Positions 24,205 to 37,130 of a stretch of DNA of 64,000 bases are shown piece by piece. Origin of the DNA: Callorhinus ursinus (taxonomy: Eukaryota; Chordata; Mammalia; Carnivora; Otariidae); NCBI RefSeq assembly GCF_003265705.1, contig NW_020312966.1:18736380-18800379 (forward strand). The letters run 5' to 3'. A program made the position numbers and the translations under genes. The notes under the pieces were generated by a model, which had not been told where the DNA came from, searched no databases, and saw only the letters and a program-made list of their open reading frames with translations. Position 1 is the first letter of the stretch. Each line of letters starts with the position of its first letter.

Positions 24205-24432
24205 GAGGTTAAGAGCAAGAACTGTGGAATCAGACAAGCCAGGGTTGATCTTCAGCCCCGTCACTGCATAGCTGTGAGATCTGGGGCAACTTACTTAACC
24301 TCTTTACATTTCAGTTTGCTCATATGTAAATTGAGAATAACATCAACTTACTAACATTGTTGTTAGGATTAAATGAGGTAATGCTTATGAAGCACTTAGC
24401 AGAGCATCTGGAAAATGGTCATCAATAAAAAT
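24205..24432 (+). mobile_element. MIR SINE, nearly full length
   Basis: Order and wording match MIR: AACTGTGGAATCAGACAAGC, then ATAGCTGTGAGATCTGGGGC, AACTTACTTAACCTCTTTAC, AGTTTGCTCATATGTAAATT, TTGTTAGGATTAAATGAGGT and AGCACTTAGCAGAGCATCTG. It is an ancient mammal-wide tRNA-derived SINE. The conserved core is present. Confidence 0.9.
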
Positions 24433-24956
24433 TATACATCATCATCACCAGTCTCACTGTTTCTCTGTGACCTGAACCTGTGAGAATTCCTAAGAGCACC
24501 CTGGTAGCCCGACTCTGAGTTTAAAAGTGAAAGAGTTTCACGGAAATGGAAAAGCATAACGACTGCCTGGGATGGAAAGCTTATCTTGAGTCTCCTACAG
24601 TTGCCATCACGAACACCAAAAGAAGTCACTTGCTGGGCAGAACCTTCCACTGCGGGGAAGGACACTTAATGACCACTCTACTATGGCTATTTTCCTAGGG
24701 CGTGTTGTCTGCAATTTACAGAATGAGGCACATGAACCACTCCAACAGCAAAAAAGCCCCATGGGGGCATCATCTATAAATCGAACCAAAGAAGTAACCA
24801 TGTAGTCATTTTGTGAAATGGCCAACCCATTTCAAGAACTAAAATAAAATTTATTCATAAGCATAACTTAAGCCCATCAACTGTTTACTGTGTCCAGATC
24901 AATTTTCAGCTACAGAAATCCATGGACAATAATAATTTCTGAAAGACCAGAGAGAA

Positions 24957-24982
24957 GAAACAAAACAAAACAAAACAAAAAC
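24957..24982. repeat. (CAAAA)n simple repeat
   Basis: Five consecutive AAAAC units. Confidence 0.9.
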
Positions 24983-25774
24983 TTGAGAAGGCCTTATAAA
25001 TAAGAAAACCTTAAAAATGAGAATGTTCTGAAAGTGTTTTAGTCAATGTCTTTATGCAAACTGCACTAATTAATCTCATGCAAACATGGATATTTTTGTA
25101 AAGCATAAGCCCAAGTGCCATTTTATGACCATGTAATTTACAAGTCCTCAAATTACATTAAAATCACCACACACAGTGTTTACAGTTTAATTACACGGTT
25201 ATTTACCATTCCCAATCAAGTGTTATTCATTCAGTACCTCTTTGCCTGATCTTACCTAAAAAAGAAAACACTTTTATGCTGAATTTGAGTGGTAAACATT
25301 CAGACATGCCAATACTTAAAGGCAACAAAGATGTGATTTGGAGTAAACAAACTCCGTTCACACATTTCAGAGAACTTCCAAGGGGGAAAAAGAATGGAAA
25401 GAGATCAACATTTTACTAAAATAGTATTTCTTTGGTTGTTTCAGTTCTACCAAAAAAGAAGAGAAACCGATCACTATTCACTGCCCATTCTTCATTTAAA
25501 AAAAAAGCCAACTGGCTCTGTTATCCAAATTTTGTATTATAATGATATAGTTCTTCAGTCAAGAAATGTTTATTGAGTACTACATGTGTTCTGGATCCTG
25601 TGATAAGAATAAGTGTGAGAAATACGGCATGGCCCCTGGATGAACTCAGACTAGCTATCTACTAGTACATTATAGACATTTCAACATGTAGAATATATTT
25701 ACTTCTGGTTTTCTCTTTGTCATTTACCAATACCATTTTGAAATGACAAAATCTCAGTCCCACCGTGGAATATT

Positions 25775-25905
25775 TGTCTTCAGGCAATTGCATAACCTTT
25801 CTGGGCCTTAATCTTTTCATCTGTAGAATATGGCAATGGGGAATATAATAAAAATAATGCCAGTTTTCCCTCCATGATAGTGTGATTATCAAGATGAAGT
25901 AAGTC
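25775..25905 (+). mobile_element. MIR relic
   Basis: TTGCATAACCTTTCTGGGCC, TTTTCATCTGTAGAATATGG and GTGATTATCAAGATGAAGTA follow the MIR core order. Confidence 0.7.
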
Positions 25906-26390
25906 TGAAAACACTCGTAGATGACTTCTTCAGGATCTGCTTCTGCAGCTAATTCTCCAAACCCAGTCCAACTGAGTCCTTATTTGCTTCCCTGTGTTGC
26001 CTAAGAGTTTGTGATGGTGGTAGACATTTGTATCAGGAAACAGTTACTTGATGAATTAACTGGGATGATCCTTAAGTTTCTAAGACATAACTTTGAATTT
26101 AGTCCTTTGGGAACTCAAATTTTAATAAAAGCGGTCCTCATTGTGATGTCCTTGGGCCACCTGCCTCAGTATTAGCAGAGGGCTTCTGAAATTACCTATT
26201 TCTTGGGCCCACTCCAGGCTTTAGTAGTGGAGTCCAACCACATAGCTGCCTTTTAAATAAGTTTCTCTGATAATTTTAAGCATACTAAAAATCCAAGAAT
26301 CACTGTACTTACTAGGATTGTTTGCAGATGCTTCAGTTCTCTTCTTTGGGGAACATGGTAGAATCCTATTTCTGCACCCACTTGGAATTA

Positions 26391-26480
26391 GGTGGGTGTG
26401 TAGCACTTGTTTGGGCCAATGGAATGTGGATGTGTATGACAAGTCATGTGACATTGAATCAAAGTCACTTATTGGAGGTG
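26391..26480 (+). repeat. LTR-like relic fragment
   Basis: TGGGCCAATGGAATGTGGAT resembles the conserved middle of an old mammalian repeat that also appears at 60.2 kb. Confidence 0.35.
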
Positions 26481-26844
26481 ACTTCATATTTCTCATAATT
26501 AAAACATTGTATTTCCCTTTCCCATGATTAGAAAACAATGTCTGACTAGTTTTCTCAAATATGATTTAGTGGTGGTGGCAAAAAGCATTAACAAACATCA
26601 TATTGTAAATTAATCCACCCCAATCATTATGACATCATTTTTGATGGAGCAAACATTGAAATGGCAGTGTTGTTAACAAGACATTTTTTCTCTTTCCTTT
26701 AGGTCTTCAATATAGAAGACACAATAACATTAACATAGGGAGATTTTGTATGAAGTTTTTAATTGGGCATGCTAATTGATCTCAGGCTGAGTTACACCAG
26801 CAAATAGAAAGTAGAAATAATTGCATGGGATGAAAAGAACTCAT

Positions 26845-27060
26845 TTACTATATTGAGCACCTACCATATACTACTCACTTTGCTCAATCCATTTACACTT
26901 AACCACATTTAACAATTGTCTTAGAGACATTGTCTTTTATACATTTTGAATATGAACAGTTAACCTGGTTAAATAATTTTCCAAAATTTGTCAAATTAGA
27001 AATTGAGATTCTAGCTGTTTGCCCACCCACTCACAATCTTTCCGTGGCATTGTGTCACCT
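26845..27060 (-). mobile_element. MIR relic, reverse
   Basis: TATTGAGCACCTACCATATA and later TTAACCTGGTTAAATAATTT fit the reverse complement of MIR. Confidence 0.7.
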
Positions 27061-28129
27061 ATGGGAAATTGAGACAGTCTCTCAACGTACTGATAATCAT
27101 ACTAGTTTTTCAATTAATTTCTCAATTTTCATGAGGACTCCACATCTTTATGGATGTTAATAAAGTGTAGCTTTTTTCAATATCAAATCAAAAATCTATA
27201 GACCCTGCACAGCATGTATGTGGTGTGTATCTCTATGCCCACATGCATTTTGGGATAGAAAATTAGGAATGGCACATGTAAAATGGTACTTATACTCTTC
27301 AATACCAATTTTGCAAACCAGTGTGTCTCCTTCTGTCTGCAGTAGATGCAAGTAAAATGTAACAAATTAAACTAGGGTGATCACCTTTGGAAATTGCTGT
27401 CCCTAAGATATAGATATTTAAATGACTTTCAATCTGGAAAACACATTAAACATATGACACGTCATTACCATCCAACAATTATCCAAATGGAATGTGAAAT
27501 ATAAAATTATTTCAGATATTAAGGCTTTGGAGAAGCTTGGGAGAGATAGGCGTGGAGGAATATAAGCCCATTTTGTGAAGTCAATTTTGATAATTGAGGC
27601 AAGAACATAGTTACAAATTCTACTCTCTCTCTGCTCCTTTGTGTTTGTTTCTAAATTAGGGAGACAAAGCATCAAGTGAGAGGACAGAGTTTAGAGTCTG
27701 GCAAAGAAAGAGGAAGAATTAAAATAAGCACACTCCTCACAGTGTTTGTGGAATATCTAACCCTGAGGATTTTCTCTGGGCTCTGGCTGTGGAATATTAC
27801 ACATCCATTGGGCAGTTACCTGGTTGACAGCCCTTGAAATGATACGTATACTACATAGCATGTACTCATCAAACACATACATGGGAGCCTAAGTAGAAAA
27901 TAATAAGTAACCAACCTCAAATCAGTTAATAACAAAGGATTCTTAGTGGTGTACCTGGAGTGGGTTTTTTTTTCTAAGTATGTGTTATCAAACTGAATTT
28001 GTGGACAAGCTGTTGCATAGCTCAATTTGAACACCTTATCGTTAGGAGCAATTAGTATTTTATCCCAGGAAAGAAAAATGACAATGAGAGTTTTCAGAGC
28101 AGGAACACCATAGAGATGATCTTTTCTGA

Positions 28130-28250
28130 CTCTGATTTCACAAGTGAGGAAACACATTCAGGACAGTAAATGGTTTGTCTAATGTCACTTGGCTAGGAGA
28201 TGGGGATTGCACGATCTCCCCTCAAAGGGCACTCTTTCAAGTCCACATTT
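28130..28250 (-). mobile_element. MIR relic, reverse
   Basis: ACAAGTGAGGAAACACATTC, GTCTAATGTCACTTGGCTAG and GATGGGGATTGCACGATCTC follow reversed MIR core text. Confidence 0.7.
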
Positions 28251-28479
28251 GCCATTCAAAGCATAAACAAAAGTAACAAGATAGCTTTTGCCAAAATTAA
28301 ATTAAAAATCACGATTATTACATAAAGATCCTTTTCAAAGTCTATTACATCCATACTGCATGTTGTATGAATACATATATCCCCATGGAACTTACTGGAT
28401 GTTAAATGGTCATATTTATGCCTGTTATATTAATTACTTTCACGTGTATGTTGAGTTTGACTCTAGGATTATTGCACCA

Positions 28480-28615
28480 TGACAGCTGAGAAGACAGAAA
28501 TTAACAAAAGTGGTATCTTTCCCAAGATTATACTGTAAGTGAAAGACCTAGAGTTTGTACTTAGGTCCTTCTGGTTCTAGAACATTCGTCCTTTCTACCT
28601 GGCTACACTATGTCT
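28480..28615 (-). mobile_element. MIR relic, reverse
   Basis: Reversed MIR-like order: GCTGAGAAGACAGAAATTAA, TTTCCCAAGATTATACTGTA and TTTGTACTTAGGTCCTTCTG. Confidence 0.6.
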
Positions 28616-28679
28616 CATCAAGACATTTTAAGAGGACAAGAACCTTATAACACAGATCTGGTTAACAAAGAGACTGTAG

Positions 28680-28890
28680 GGGCGCCTGAGTGGCTCAGTC
28701 ATTTAGGCGTCTGCCTTCAGCTCAGGTCATGATCCCAGGGTCCTGGGATGGAGCCCGGAATCAGGCTTTCTGCTCAGCGGGGAGCCTGCTTCTCCCTCTC
28801 TCTCTGTTCCTCCCCACTGCTCCTGCTCTCTCTCTCACTCGCCCTCCCAGGTAGATACATAAAATCTTTAAAAAATGTTTAAAAAAAACC
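28680..28890 (+). mobile_element. Can-SINE, GCCTGCTTCTCCCTCT subtype
   Basis: Head GGGGCGCCTGAGTGGCTCAG, B-box-like GGGATGGAGCCC, a CT-rich tract and an A-rich tail. The imperfect target copies are ACAAAGAGACTGTA (28666-28679) and CAAAGAGATGGTGTA (28892-28906). Confidence 0.92.
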
Positions 28891-29539
28891 CCAAAGAGAT
28901 GGTGTAAGAAGTATTCAAAACAAAAACCACAGAAAACTAAAGAAAGATAAAGTGAAAAGATGTGAAGTGAACATTAGCAATGAGAAGGGACCGGGGTGGA
29001 GCAGGGGAGAGCCATCCAAATGAACTACAACAGGCTTTGTCTTTAGTATCAAGACTTTCATCGACCTAGAATTCATTTCCAGGAGCTCAATACTGTGTAA
29101 AATGTAGAATATTCCAATCAACTTAGGAGTTATCATAATAAAACCCCTAGGAAGAATTACAATTACCTTGAGTCAATTAGATTTCTCAAGGATCCCTGAC
29201 TTTAGCTCTGGCTAACTGGAATCTTAATGAGACAATTAATATTAGCTAATATCAACTTGATTGATTTAAAGGGTATGTATAATTATATATATGTGTGCAT
29301 ATAGAAATGTTTCTGTGTGTGTGTATTCTACACCTATCCGTGGCATTCAAAATTAAGTCTCAAAATATTTTAATAGAAAAAGAAATCTCCATAGAGAAGA
29401 AAACCTGAGTTTTAAAAATGATTTATTCTGAGAATCAGAGACAAAGTAAACAACCTCAGAAAATCAGGCTTAAGCGTGAGCTAGAGACAGTTAAATGAAG
29501 GAAAAGTTGGATAAATTGTTGTGTGCCAACCCAGTATCA

Positions 29540-29680
29540 TTTTCAGTAAATTATCGTTTTACTCCTCACAGTCTTGAAGGGCGCTATTTATTACCCCTAT
29601 TTTATAGATTAGGAAAATGAACCTCAACAAGTTTAAGTGACGGCCAAGGAGAGTTCTCAGGGCTGCCATGTATGGTTGTA
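29540..29680 (-). mobile_element. MIR relic, reverse
   Basis: TATTACCCCTATTTTATAGA followed by TAGGAAAATGAACCTCAACA and GTTTAAGTGACGGCCAAGGA is reversed MIR core text. Confidence 0.75.
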
Positions 29681-29689
29681 CGGTCTGTG

Positions 29690-32600
29690 TACTGCACAAC
29701 AGCGTCTGGTAGAAGGAAGGAGCAATTTGGGACTGATATACATTTTGTGTTCTACTGCCCTATGAATGCACCTTAATGAAGGGTTATGTCATCCCAGAGA
29801 AAGAGGGTGCCTTTCCCTGATCTCCGCAGAGGCCACCTGCCACACTGGATTATGGTATTAAAACTTTAATCCATGAATGTCAGGAGCAAAAACCAGGCTC
29901 TTTCTGTGATGTCTGGAAGTCTCTTCCACTATGAAGATGCAATTGGAATAAGTTATGAGTAGCTGGTACCCATCTCTTAATAAAAAGACTAGATGATCTG
30001 AATATTAAGAGTTAAGACAATAAAGGGAAACATGGAAATTTTTTCATAACTTCTACATTTTTGGACAAAACATTAGCTGACTTTGAGATTTGGGTATGGA
30101 TAGAGGGAGAAGAAAAAAATTAGTTCTGATCGGGCTGTTTTATTTGTTTGATCTTCTAAACTATTCGAGTCGGTACATAGTAAATCACTCTTTTGGTCTA
30201 ACAAGAAAGTCTATGACGAACATCAGCACCATGCCAGGCAAAAAGCAAGCCCTCCAGTCACATCATCACCAGATTGTACCAGATGAGTTCTGAGGTTTTC
30301 ATCAGCCAAAGTGTCTAAGGATGGTAATGTCACTGGACTTCATAACCACTGATGAAAAAAGAAATTTCGGTGACTAAAATCCAATGCAGTGGGGAAGCTA
30401 TGGTGGCTGCACAGGAAAGGGAAGCCTAGTCCCACTTTGCTCAGCCTTGGCACCTTGGCTTCCTCCTGCCTCCTTCAGGGGTCCGTGAGTTCTTTGGGGG
30501 GTAAGGTACACGGATAATCTACTCCAGCTCCAGCATTCTGCACATAATAAGTGGTCTGTTCATAGCAGGTGCTTTGTGAATGCTGTTGAAGAAATCATTG
30601 TTTCTTTTTCCTCGCCCTCACAGTACTCAAGGTCATTGCCCTGTAGACACGCAGGCCTTCTCCTCTGTGTTAGGATGGAAAAAAAGTGGAAAGGGACTAC
30701 AGAGGAAGCCCACTTGGGAATGACATTTTAAAGAGCAATAGAAACAAATTGTGGTTATATTCTCCAGTGCGTGATACAGAAATAGCAGAAATTATTGTGA
30801 GCTGAGGGGGCTGGAAGAGGTCAAGCTAAGCCTTTGAGGTAGAGATAATGGGAATAAATTGGGTAGGAAGGAAGAACATCTTCAGTGTAGACAGGAGTGT
30901 TCAGAAGAATGAGTGTTTGTGGAAGGATGGGGACATGCAGTTGACCTGGAGTAGAAAAATCCTCACCAGAGGATGAAAGTTAGAATCTAAAAGCCACAGG
31001 AGCCTTAAACTTGACCTTCCACTCTAGTGAGTCACACTGGGGACAGGCCAGGAAGAGCTGAAGCCAGTTTTATTTTTTAATGTTTAAAACAAAATTTTAG
31101 AAAGATGGCACAGGATTTACTTAATCTTTTTTTATTCCACCCACATTAAAATATCTGTATTTTAACAGTGGCTTCTTAGGAGACCATGCATCATCCCAAA
31201 AGCAGGATGATAATCTGGGGGAGGAGGGGATAGTCTTGTATGTTTGGACTTTCTGGTGCCCTTAAACTCCCATCTTAGGAAGGGAAGTCTACCTGCAAGT
31301 AGGTACAACCTGCTGTAAATTTTCTTAAATGGAAGCCCACTATGGAAGAGATGGCAGATGTACGGACGTGGAGAGGCATGTCGGCATCACCACCATGGGG
31401 AGTGATAACAGCTAACAAGTCAGAAGAAAGAGCTGTCTGTTCAAAGCTGTCACTCCAGGGGTTCTGATCTTTGCCTTTCTGCTCTGCAGTTCCCCCAAGG
31501 CTGAAATGGTTCTTTTATAAATTGGTTTAAAGGTAATATGAACATGTCTGGTCCCTGACCAACAGTCAGTACCAAATAATGCTACTCAATTGGCCCACTA
31601 GAAGAGTATGTTGATGAAAAGCCAGATGTGGTTAAATGAGTACTAGCTTCAAAGAGTTGGGGGGGGTTATCTAGGTTCTCATCCTGCCTCTATCAGGGAC
31701 CCATCAAGGGGTCTCTGTGGCACTGACAGTGGGGATCAGAGCTACCCCACTTGAATTGCCCTAAAGTATTAGACATTTTAGTGCTACCATTTTGGGGAAG
31801 CTAAGTCAAGTCTACTCTCCGGTCTGTATATGCCATAGTGCATTTTCATTATAGGTCGATAACAGATTTGAAATTCTAGTACGTTCGAAGACATACAGAT
31901 ATGAAGAGTTGCCATTAGGCATCAGTTCTCCATAAATTTTCTCTAGGGCTGGAAACTGTGTTACAGGGTGCCTTTGTATAGATATAGTGATGGCTGACTT
32001 AGGATAAGCTGCCTCTTCCTTTTGTATTTAGTTGGACAACCTTCCCTTCAGAGAAAGAGGGAAGCACAAGCTATAAGTTTTATTAGGCAAAATAATACCA
32101 CACATCCTGAGCTGTGTATTTATACCTTAGTGGATGTACAGAAAATATTAACCTGTGGAATTGTTAATTTTAGGAATTGACAGTCTTCCAGAGAAAAGAC
32201 TTGTCAACTTGTGTGGGTAGGGAAGACTTAAGATTCATTTAGGACCATAACCAGAAGGATTCTCCGAATAAGCCTGGGGCTTAAAGGCAGAAAACTGGTT
32301 TCTTGTTCAGACTCTGCCATGGTCTCCGATGCCCTGGACCAGTCTTCTTGGTCAGTTCATTTTAAAATCAGGGGAGGGGGTTGAACACTGGGCTAGGTGA
32401 TCTAGTTTGAACACTTTCTACTTGAGAGTCAATTCCTTTTGGGGATGGGCAAAGAAATAGATCCCGATAAAGAAACTTTAACACAATTACGGTTGCTCTT
32501 AAAGTGGGGTCCATTACCAACTTACATGCCATCTGTTGACTCTGGACCTCCAAAATTTCTCATTAGGAATACCACTTTTGTTCTTATGATATAATACGAA

Positions 32601-34160
32601 ATAGGTTCCCTCTAGGGTAAGTATCAGGAAATGTCCTTGAATGTCATGGTCTACGTGCTCTGAACAGGTCAGAGGTAATGAATGTTGCTATAAAACCATT
32701 ATCTTATTTGGCCCACGCCATCCAACCCACCTTCAAAGGTTTTCAAAGCGGACTGTGGCATATGCCTGACTTGCTCTGAAGCAGGTCTTATAGGAAACCC
32801 CTTGAGTTCTTTATGGCCCCTCACCTGTGCTATTCTTTCCTCAGCCATTTAACACAGTAAAGGAATCCCTGTTATAGAGTGGTTTGCCCGGGTCACACTG
32901 TTTTCTTTATCTAGGCTTGATTGTCTCCCCCCCCACCCACTCCACACATTCCATCATGTCTGGCTCTGTTGGCAACACAGTAAACAGCCGGGCTGGAGTT
33001 ATATTCTTCCTGCAGGAAAGACAGATGACTGCGTTCTTTGTCTAAGAGGTTTGGTTATTATTGTTCCTTTTCTCAACCTATTCTTTTATGAACTGCTTTA
33101 CTGCAGCTAGCTTGTCCACGGGTTTTCCTCTCCAGCAGAACTGATTTAACACCCTGCCCACCTTTGGTGAGTACATTGCCTACCTCTAGAGAGGTACTTA
33201 ACCTTATTAACGATGACTTCGATTCCAACGACTGTTTAAGATAAGAGGAGAGCAGAGACAGTATTCCCTGGAAACACAACCCCAGACCCCGGAGCTGCTT
33301 TTAAGCCTGGTTTTTCTGTTTTCCTTCTCCACTTTTACGGAGCATATGTGAAATTTAAGCAGACATGGATGATTTCAAAAGTGCCTGCTCAGAATGTCCA
33401 GTGTGAGGCAGAGCCTGCAAACAGCTGAACAGATGTAGCAGGTGTAAACATGTTTCCTTATCTTGGTTCGTGGGTTGTACATCCTCCTAGAAGATGCTCT
33501 GTACTGCAGAAAAGGGTTATCGGTACAGATGGTAAACTGCTAAAATGCCCAGAAGGTTCAAGCTCATCTGTGCTTTTAAAGAAGGGGAGGCGTGTCCGTG
33601 CTCTGACTCACAGGTGTTTAGAAGGCTCCAAATTACCTTCAGGTTTTCCTGTTTTACTTTGCTCGAACAGACGTCTTGGATTATATGTGGAAATGTCCAC
33701 TCCTCACGGTGTCCAAGTGTTTAAAATTGGAAAGAGGGTCCCACGAGCAAGGAGGTGGAGTTCAGCTCTTGGCACACGAGCCCCTGCCATCCTTGCAAAT
33801 TGAGGCTCTGGCCTGGTGTCTGAGCGGTTGTCACTGATGATTTTCTCCGGTCACTGGATCCTCACTTTCCTGCTTTGCAGAGTTCTTACTGTACCATGTT
33901 TTTGGCACAGACACTCTGTAATTCCTGAACCTTAATGTCCCCTGTTCCTGTTTCTGTCTCTCCAGCCTGGGGGTAGCCAAGAGTGCAAACAGGCAATGAC
34001 CACACGCTTCAGGTGTTGGGCTCAAGCAGCTTCCCAGGGAGCGAGCAGCAGAGGGATCCTCTGTTACCACCGAAGATTAACACAGACATTGCTCAGCCCC
34101 CCTTCTAGGAGCACTGGACTTTAATCCTCTATGAAAAAAGCAAAGCAGAACTAAATTAGG
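29690..34160. other. No gene recognised
   Basis: Mixed-composition unique-looking sequence with one L2-like relic (30530-30600). Short ORFs lack domains. Regulatory elements may exist but cannot be seen without cross-species alignment. Confidence 0.5.
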
Positions 34161-34164
34161 CTAA

Positions 34165-34402
34165 AGGAAGTCAGAGAGGGAGACAAACCGTAAGAGAATC
34201 TTAACTCTAGGAAACAAACGGAGGGTTGCTGGAAGGGAGGAGGGTGGGAGGGATGGGGTAACTGGCTGATGGACATAGAGGAGGGCATGTGATGTAATGA
34301 GCACTGGGTGTTATATAAGACTGATGGATCACTGGACTCTACCTCTGAAACCAATCATACATTATATGTTAATTAATTGAATTTAAATTAAAAAACAAAA
34401 GC
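34165..34402 (+). mobile_element. L1 3'-end fragment, one-unit 3' UTR
   Basis: Carnivoran L1 3' UTR text: GGGAGACAAACCGTAAGAGA, GGAAACAAACGGAGGGTTGC, GAGCACTGGGTGTTATATAA and CATTATATGTTAATTAATTG, ending in an A-rich tail. Only the proximal-type unit is present, not the second block seen at 2.8 and 37.9 kb. It is heavily 5'-truncated and has no coding part. Confidence 0.88.
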
Positions 34403-34647
34403 TTATGTCTCCTCACCAAAAAAAAACCCCACTAAACTAGACTAATGTCAATTCCTGTGGCATTATTCAACCTGCTATGTTTGCCCTCCTGCAATTCCTC
34501 TTCCTCCTTTCAGTAAAAAGAAACAAGTCCTCAGAACTGCATTTCCTAAACTGTATCCCATGGGATTTTTCATAGGTAATATTTGGGAAAATCCCATGAT
34601 GACAAGGTCTGTGAGAAGTCCTGTGTTACATAAAAGAAAACATTTTT

Positions 34648-34850
34648 GGGGCGCCTGGGTGGCTCAGTTGGTTAAGCGACTGACTGCCTTCGGCTCAGGT
34701 CATGATCCTGGAGTCCTGGGATCGAGTCCCACATGGGGCTCCCCGCTCAGCAGGGAGCCTGCTTCTCCCTCTAACCCTCCCCCCTCTCATGTGCTCTCTC
34801 TCTCTCTCATTCTCGCTCTCTCAAATAAATAAATAAATAAATCTTTAAAA
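34648..34850 (+). mobile_element. Can-SINE
   Basis: GGGGCGCCTGGGTGGCTCAG head with A box, GGGATCGAGTCCC B-box region, a CT-rich segment and an (AAAT)n AATCTTT tail. Imperfect AAAAGAAAACATTTTT-like sequence flanks it on both sides. Confidence 0.94.
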
Positions 34851-35114
34851 AAAAATGAACATTGTTTTAAACTCTGGGATTTGGGCGGGGGCACTTAAAT
34901 ATGCTAATCTGTGGGTCAAAATCCTTATAAATATATTATGCAACACTTCCCACTCTTTATTTAACCAAGAGATACTTTCTTTGTGGAGCATGTCAAGAGG
35001 CAAGTGCTCCTTGGACTACACTTTTGGAAATGTTTGCTTAGACAAAACAATAAGGCCCAAGAGACCCACAAGGAGCTGCAGTCCACCCTGGGGAAGATCA
35101 ACACTCAGCGAACG

Positions 35115-35141
35115 GTGTTTTGTTTTGTTTTGTTTTGTTTT
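35115..35141. repeat. (GTTTT)n simple repeat
   Basis: Four to five GTTTT units. Confidence 0.9.
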
Positions 35142-35273
35142 TAAATCAGGGGCAAATTGACATTAGAGGGTTTTGCAGATTATAATGGACATTTTGGCTA
35201 ACTCCCCAACATCTCTTTCTCCCTCCCACTCTTGTCACATTGTTTGAGAGGGACTGTCCCCCCTCTTAGCACC

Positions 35274-35681
35274 TGTTACGGACTAAATTGTGTCCCTCTC
35301 CAAATTCATACATTGACACCCTAACCCCTAACAGGACTGTATTTGGAGATAGCGCCTTCGATAAGGTAGTTAAGGTTAAATGAGATCCTCTGGGGGGCAC
35401 CCTTAGATAATTGACTGGTGTCCTTCTAAGAAGAGGAAATGTGAACATTCAAAGAGATGCCCAAGAATACACATGTGCACAGAAGAAAAGCCGGATGAAG
35501 AAGGACACAGGGAGAGGAGAGTCATCAGCAAGCCAGGGAGGGAGGCGTCCAGAGAAACCGAATGTGCTGGCATCTTGGTCTTGGACTTCCAGCCTCCAAA
35601 ACTGTGAGAAAATCAGTTTCAGTAGTTTAAGCGCCCCCCAACTCTGGTGTTGTGTTATGGCGGCTCTCGCAGACTCATATA
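35274..35681 (+). mobile_element. Solo LTR, MaLR (MLT1-like)
   Basis: Starts TGTTACGGACTAAATTGTG and runs through ATTTGGAGATAGCGCCTTCG, TTGACTGGTGTCCTTCTAAG, CAGAAGAAAAGCCGGATG-type text and TTGGACTTCCAGCCTCCAAA, then AACTGTGAGAAAATCAG and a closing ACTCATATA (expected ACTAATACA). The 5-bp target GCACC is present on both sides (35269-35273 and 35682-35686), so it is a complete solo LTR left by recombination. No internal retroviral sequence adjoins it. Subfamily naming is from memory. Confidence 0.75.
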
Positions 35682-35789
35682 GCACCCTCTGTCCCTGCCC
35701 TACAGTGTCAGGGCAATCCACCCCAATTACCTCACTGCTACAGAGTTTCAGATAACTCTCACCTAAGCCAGATGGTCTTAGGATATTTC

Positions 35790-36090
35790 CCAGAACACAA
35801 GGATTAGGTCAGGAGTACTCGCCTAAGCATAATGCTTGGAACTTTGTTTGATGGTGTTTGAAAAGGGACCTTTGGTTCCTGAGGTGCGTGGCTGAGGAAA
35901 CATGCAGCTTCGGTTGCTGTGGGCAGCCATCTTGTGAAGGCAGTCAGAGGCGGAGAGATGGAGGAGGCGAACCAGGAAACAGAGAACAAATGCATTTGGA
36001 GCTCTGATCAATCCATGCCTCAAAGCTGCGCTTTCCAATTATGTGAACTAATAAGCCTCCTAGATTACTTAAGCCACATTGTATTGTTTG
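35790..36090 (+). repeat. Possible second LTR relic
   Basis: GCCATCTTGTGAAGGCAGTC, TTATGTGAACTAATAAGCCT and ACTTAAGCCACATTGTATTG resemble the 3' half of an old LTR. Boundaries are not found. Confidence 0.35.
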
Positions 36091-36180
36091 CTTCTATTTT
36101 CACTGAAAGCCATTCCAACTCATACATGGGTTACACAAGTGAATCAAGGCTCAGTCCCAACAGAAAGTTCTAGGGTATGT

Positions 36181-36236
36181 CTTGGTGTCCAGGTTATTGT
36201 GGATCTGACTTAGTGTCCAGATTATTGTGTCTCTGT
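36181..36236. repeat. 28-bp tandem duplication
   Basis: CTTGGTGTCCAGGTTATTGT... (36181-36208) is followed by CTTAGTGTCCAGATTATTGT... (36209-36236). Confidence 0.75.
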
Positions 36237-37130
36237 ATAATCTCTGAGTTCCTGAACAATAAATTCAGTTTGTATTTCATTATTCTGATCCATTGCCTCC
36301 AATATCAGGATGTGTGCCCCAAATTATAGTTTTCTTAGGGCCTTTAATTAGCTAGATTTTTAAATCCTCTATAAGTGATTAAATGATAGGCTTCAAAGTA
36401 TGATCTTTTCCACGAGTAAAAAACTCTCGAAAGCAGACGTGCCTGCAGGAACCTAGGGAATTTCTAGTGCTAAAATATAAGACTACGAGACAATCTCATA
36501 ATGGACATATTTTGGGATAGGACTCACGCCTATTAAGGGTCAGCCAGCTGTAAACAAAGTCTAGCCCTGGAAACATAAGATAAGAAAGTGTGTCCCACCT
36601 ACGCTGTAGGAACTGAGGCCTTTTCAAGACATTTAACCAATGAATTCTCAAAACCTTGACACTGTATGCTAAAAACACTCATTCCTGCAGCTTAATTCCT
36701 GGGTTTCCATGGGTAAAAACCCGACAAACTAGATTCCTCCACATTAGCCCCTCTTTCTTTCTAACCCTGAGCCACCTGTAAGCCTCCCTGAGCTTAAAGA
36801 CAGAAATAAAGTCACCGTTGGTGGTAAACTGAGTCAACTTCTCAAAGAGCAGTGACACGCTAGCAGGACATCTTGTGCATGTGCAGACTGTGAGGTCTCC
36901 AGTGATGACTTGGTGACTTACTTCATTTCTTGGAACTGGTCACTTACTTCTTGAACCTAAGATTTGTCAATCATAAATTCATGATCCTGACTCAGGTTTT
37001 GACCTCAGGTATAGATCAAAGATTAGATATAAAAAATTCAATCAACAATTATTCATTGACTATATACTATATGCCAAGCATTGATCTAGACACAAAGATG
37101 TTCAAGTCCCATAAAAATAGGATTGTGCAG

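Noticed and set aside
36360..36870. Possible retroviral LTR (AATAAAGTCACCG followed by a TTG-rich stretch)
   Set aside because: A polyA-signal-like hexamer alone is weak. I found no TG/CA ends or target duplication and no adjoining viral genes.
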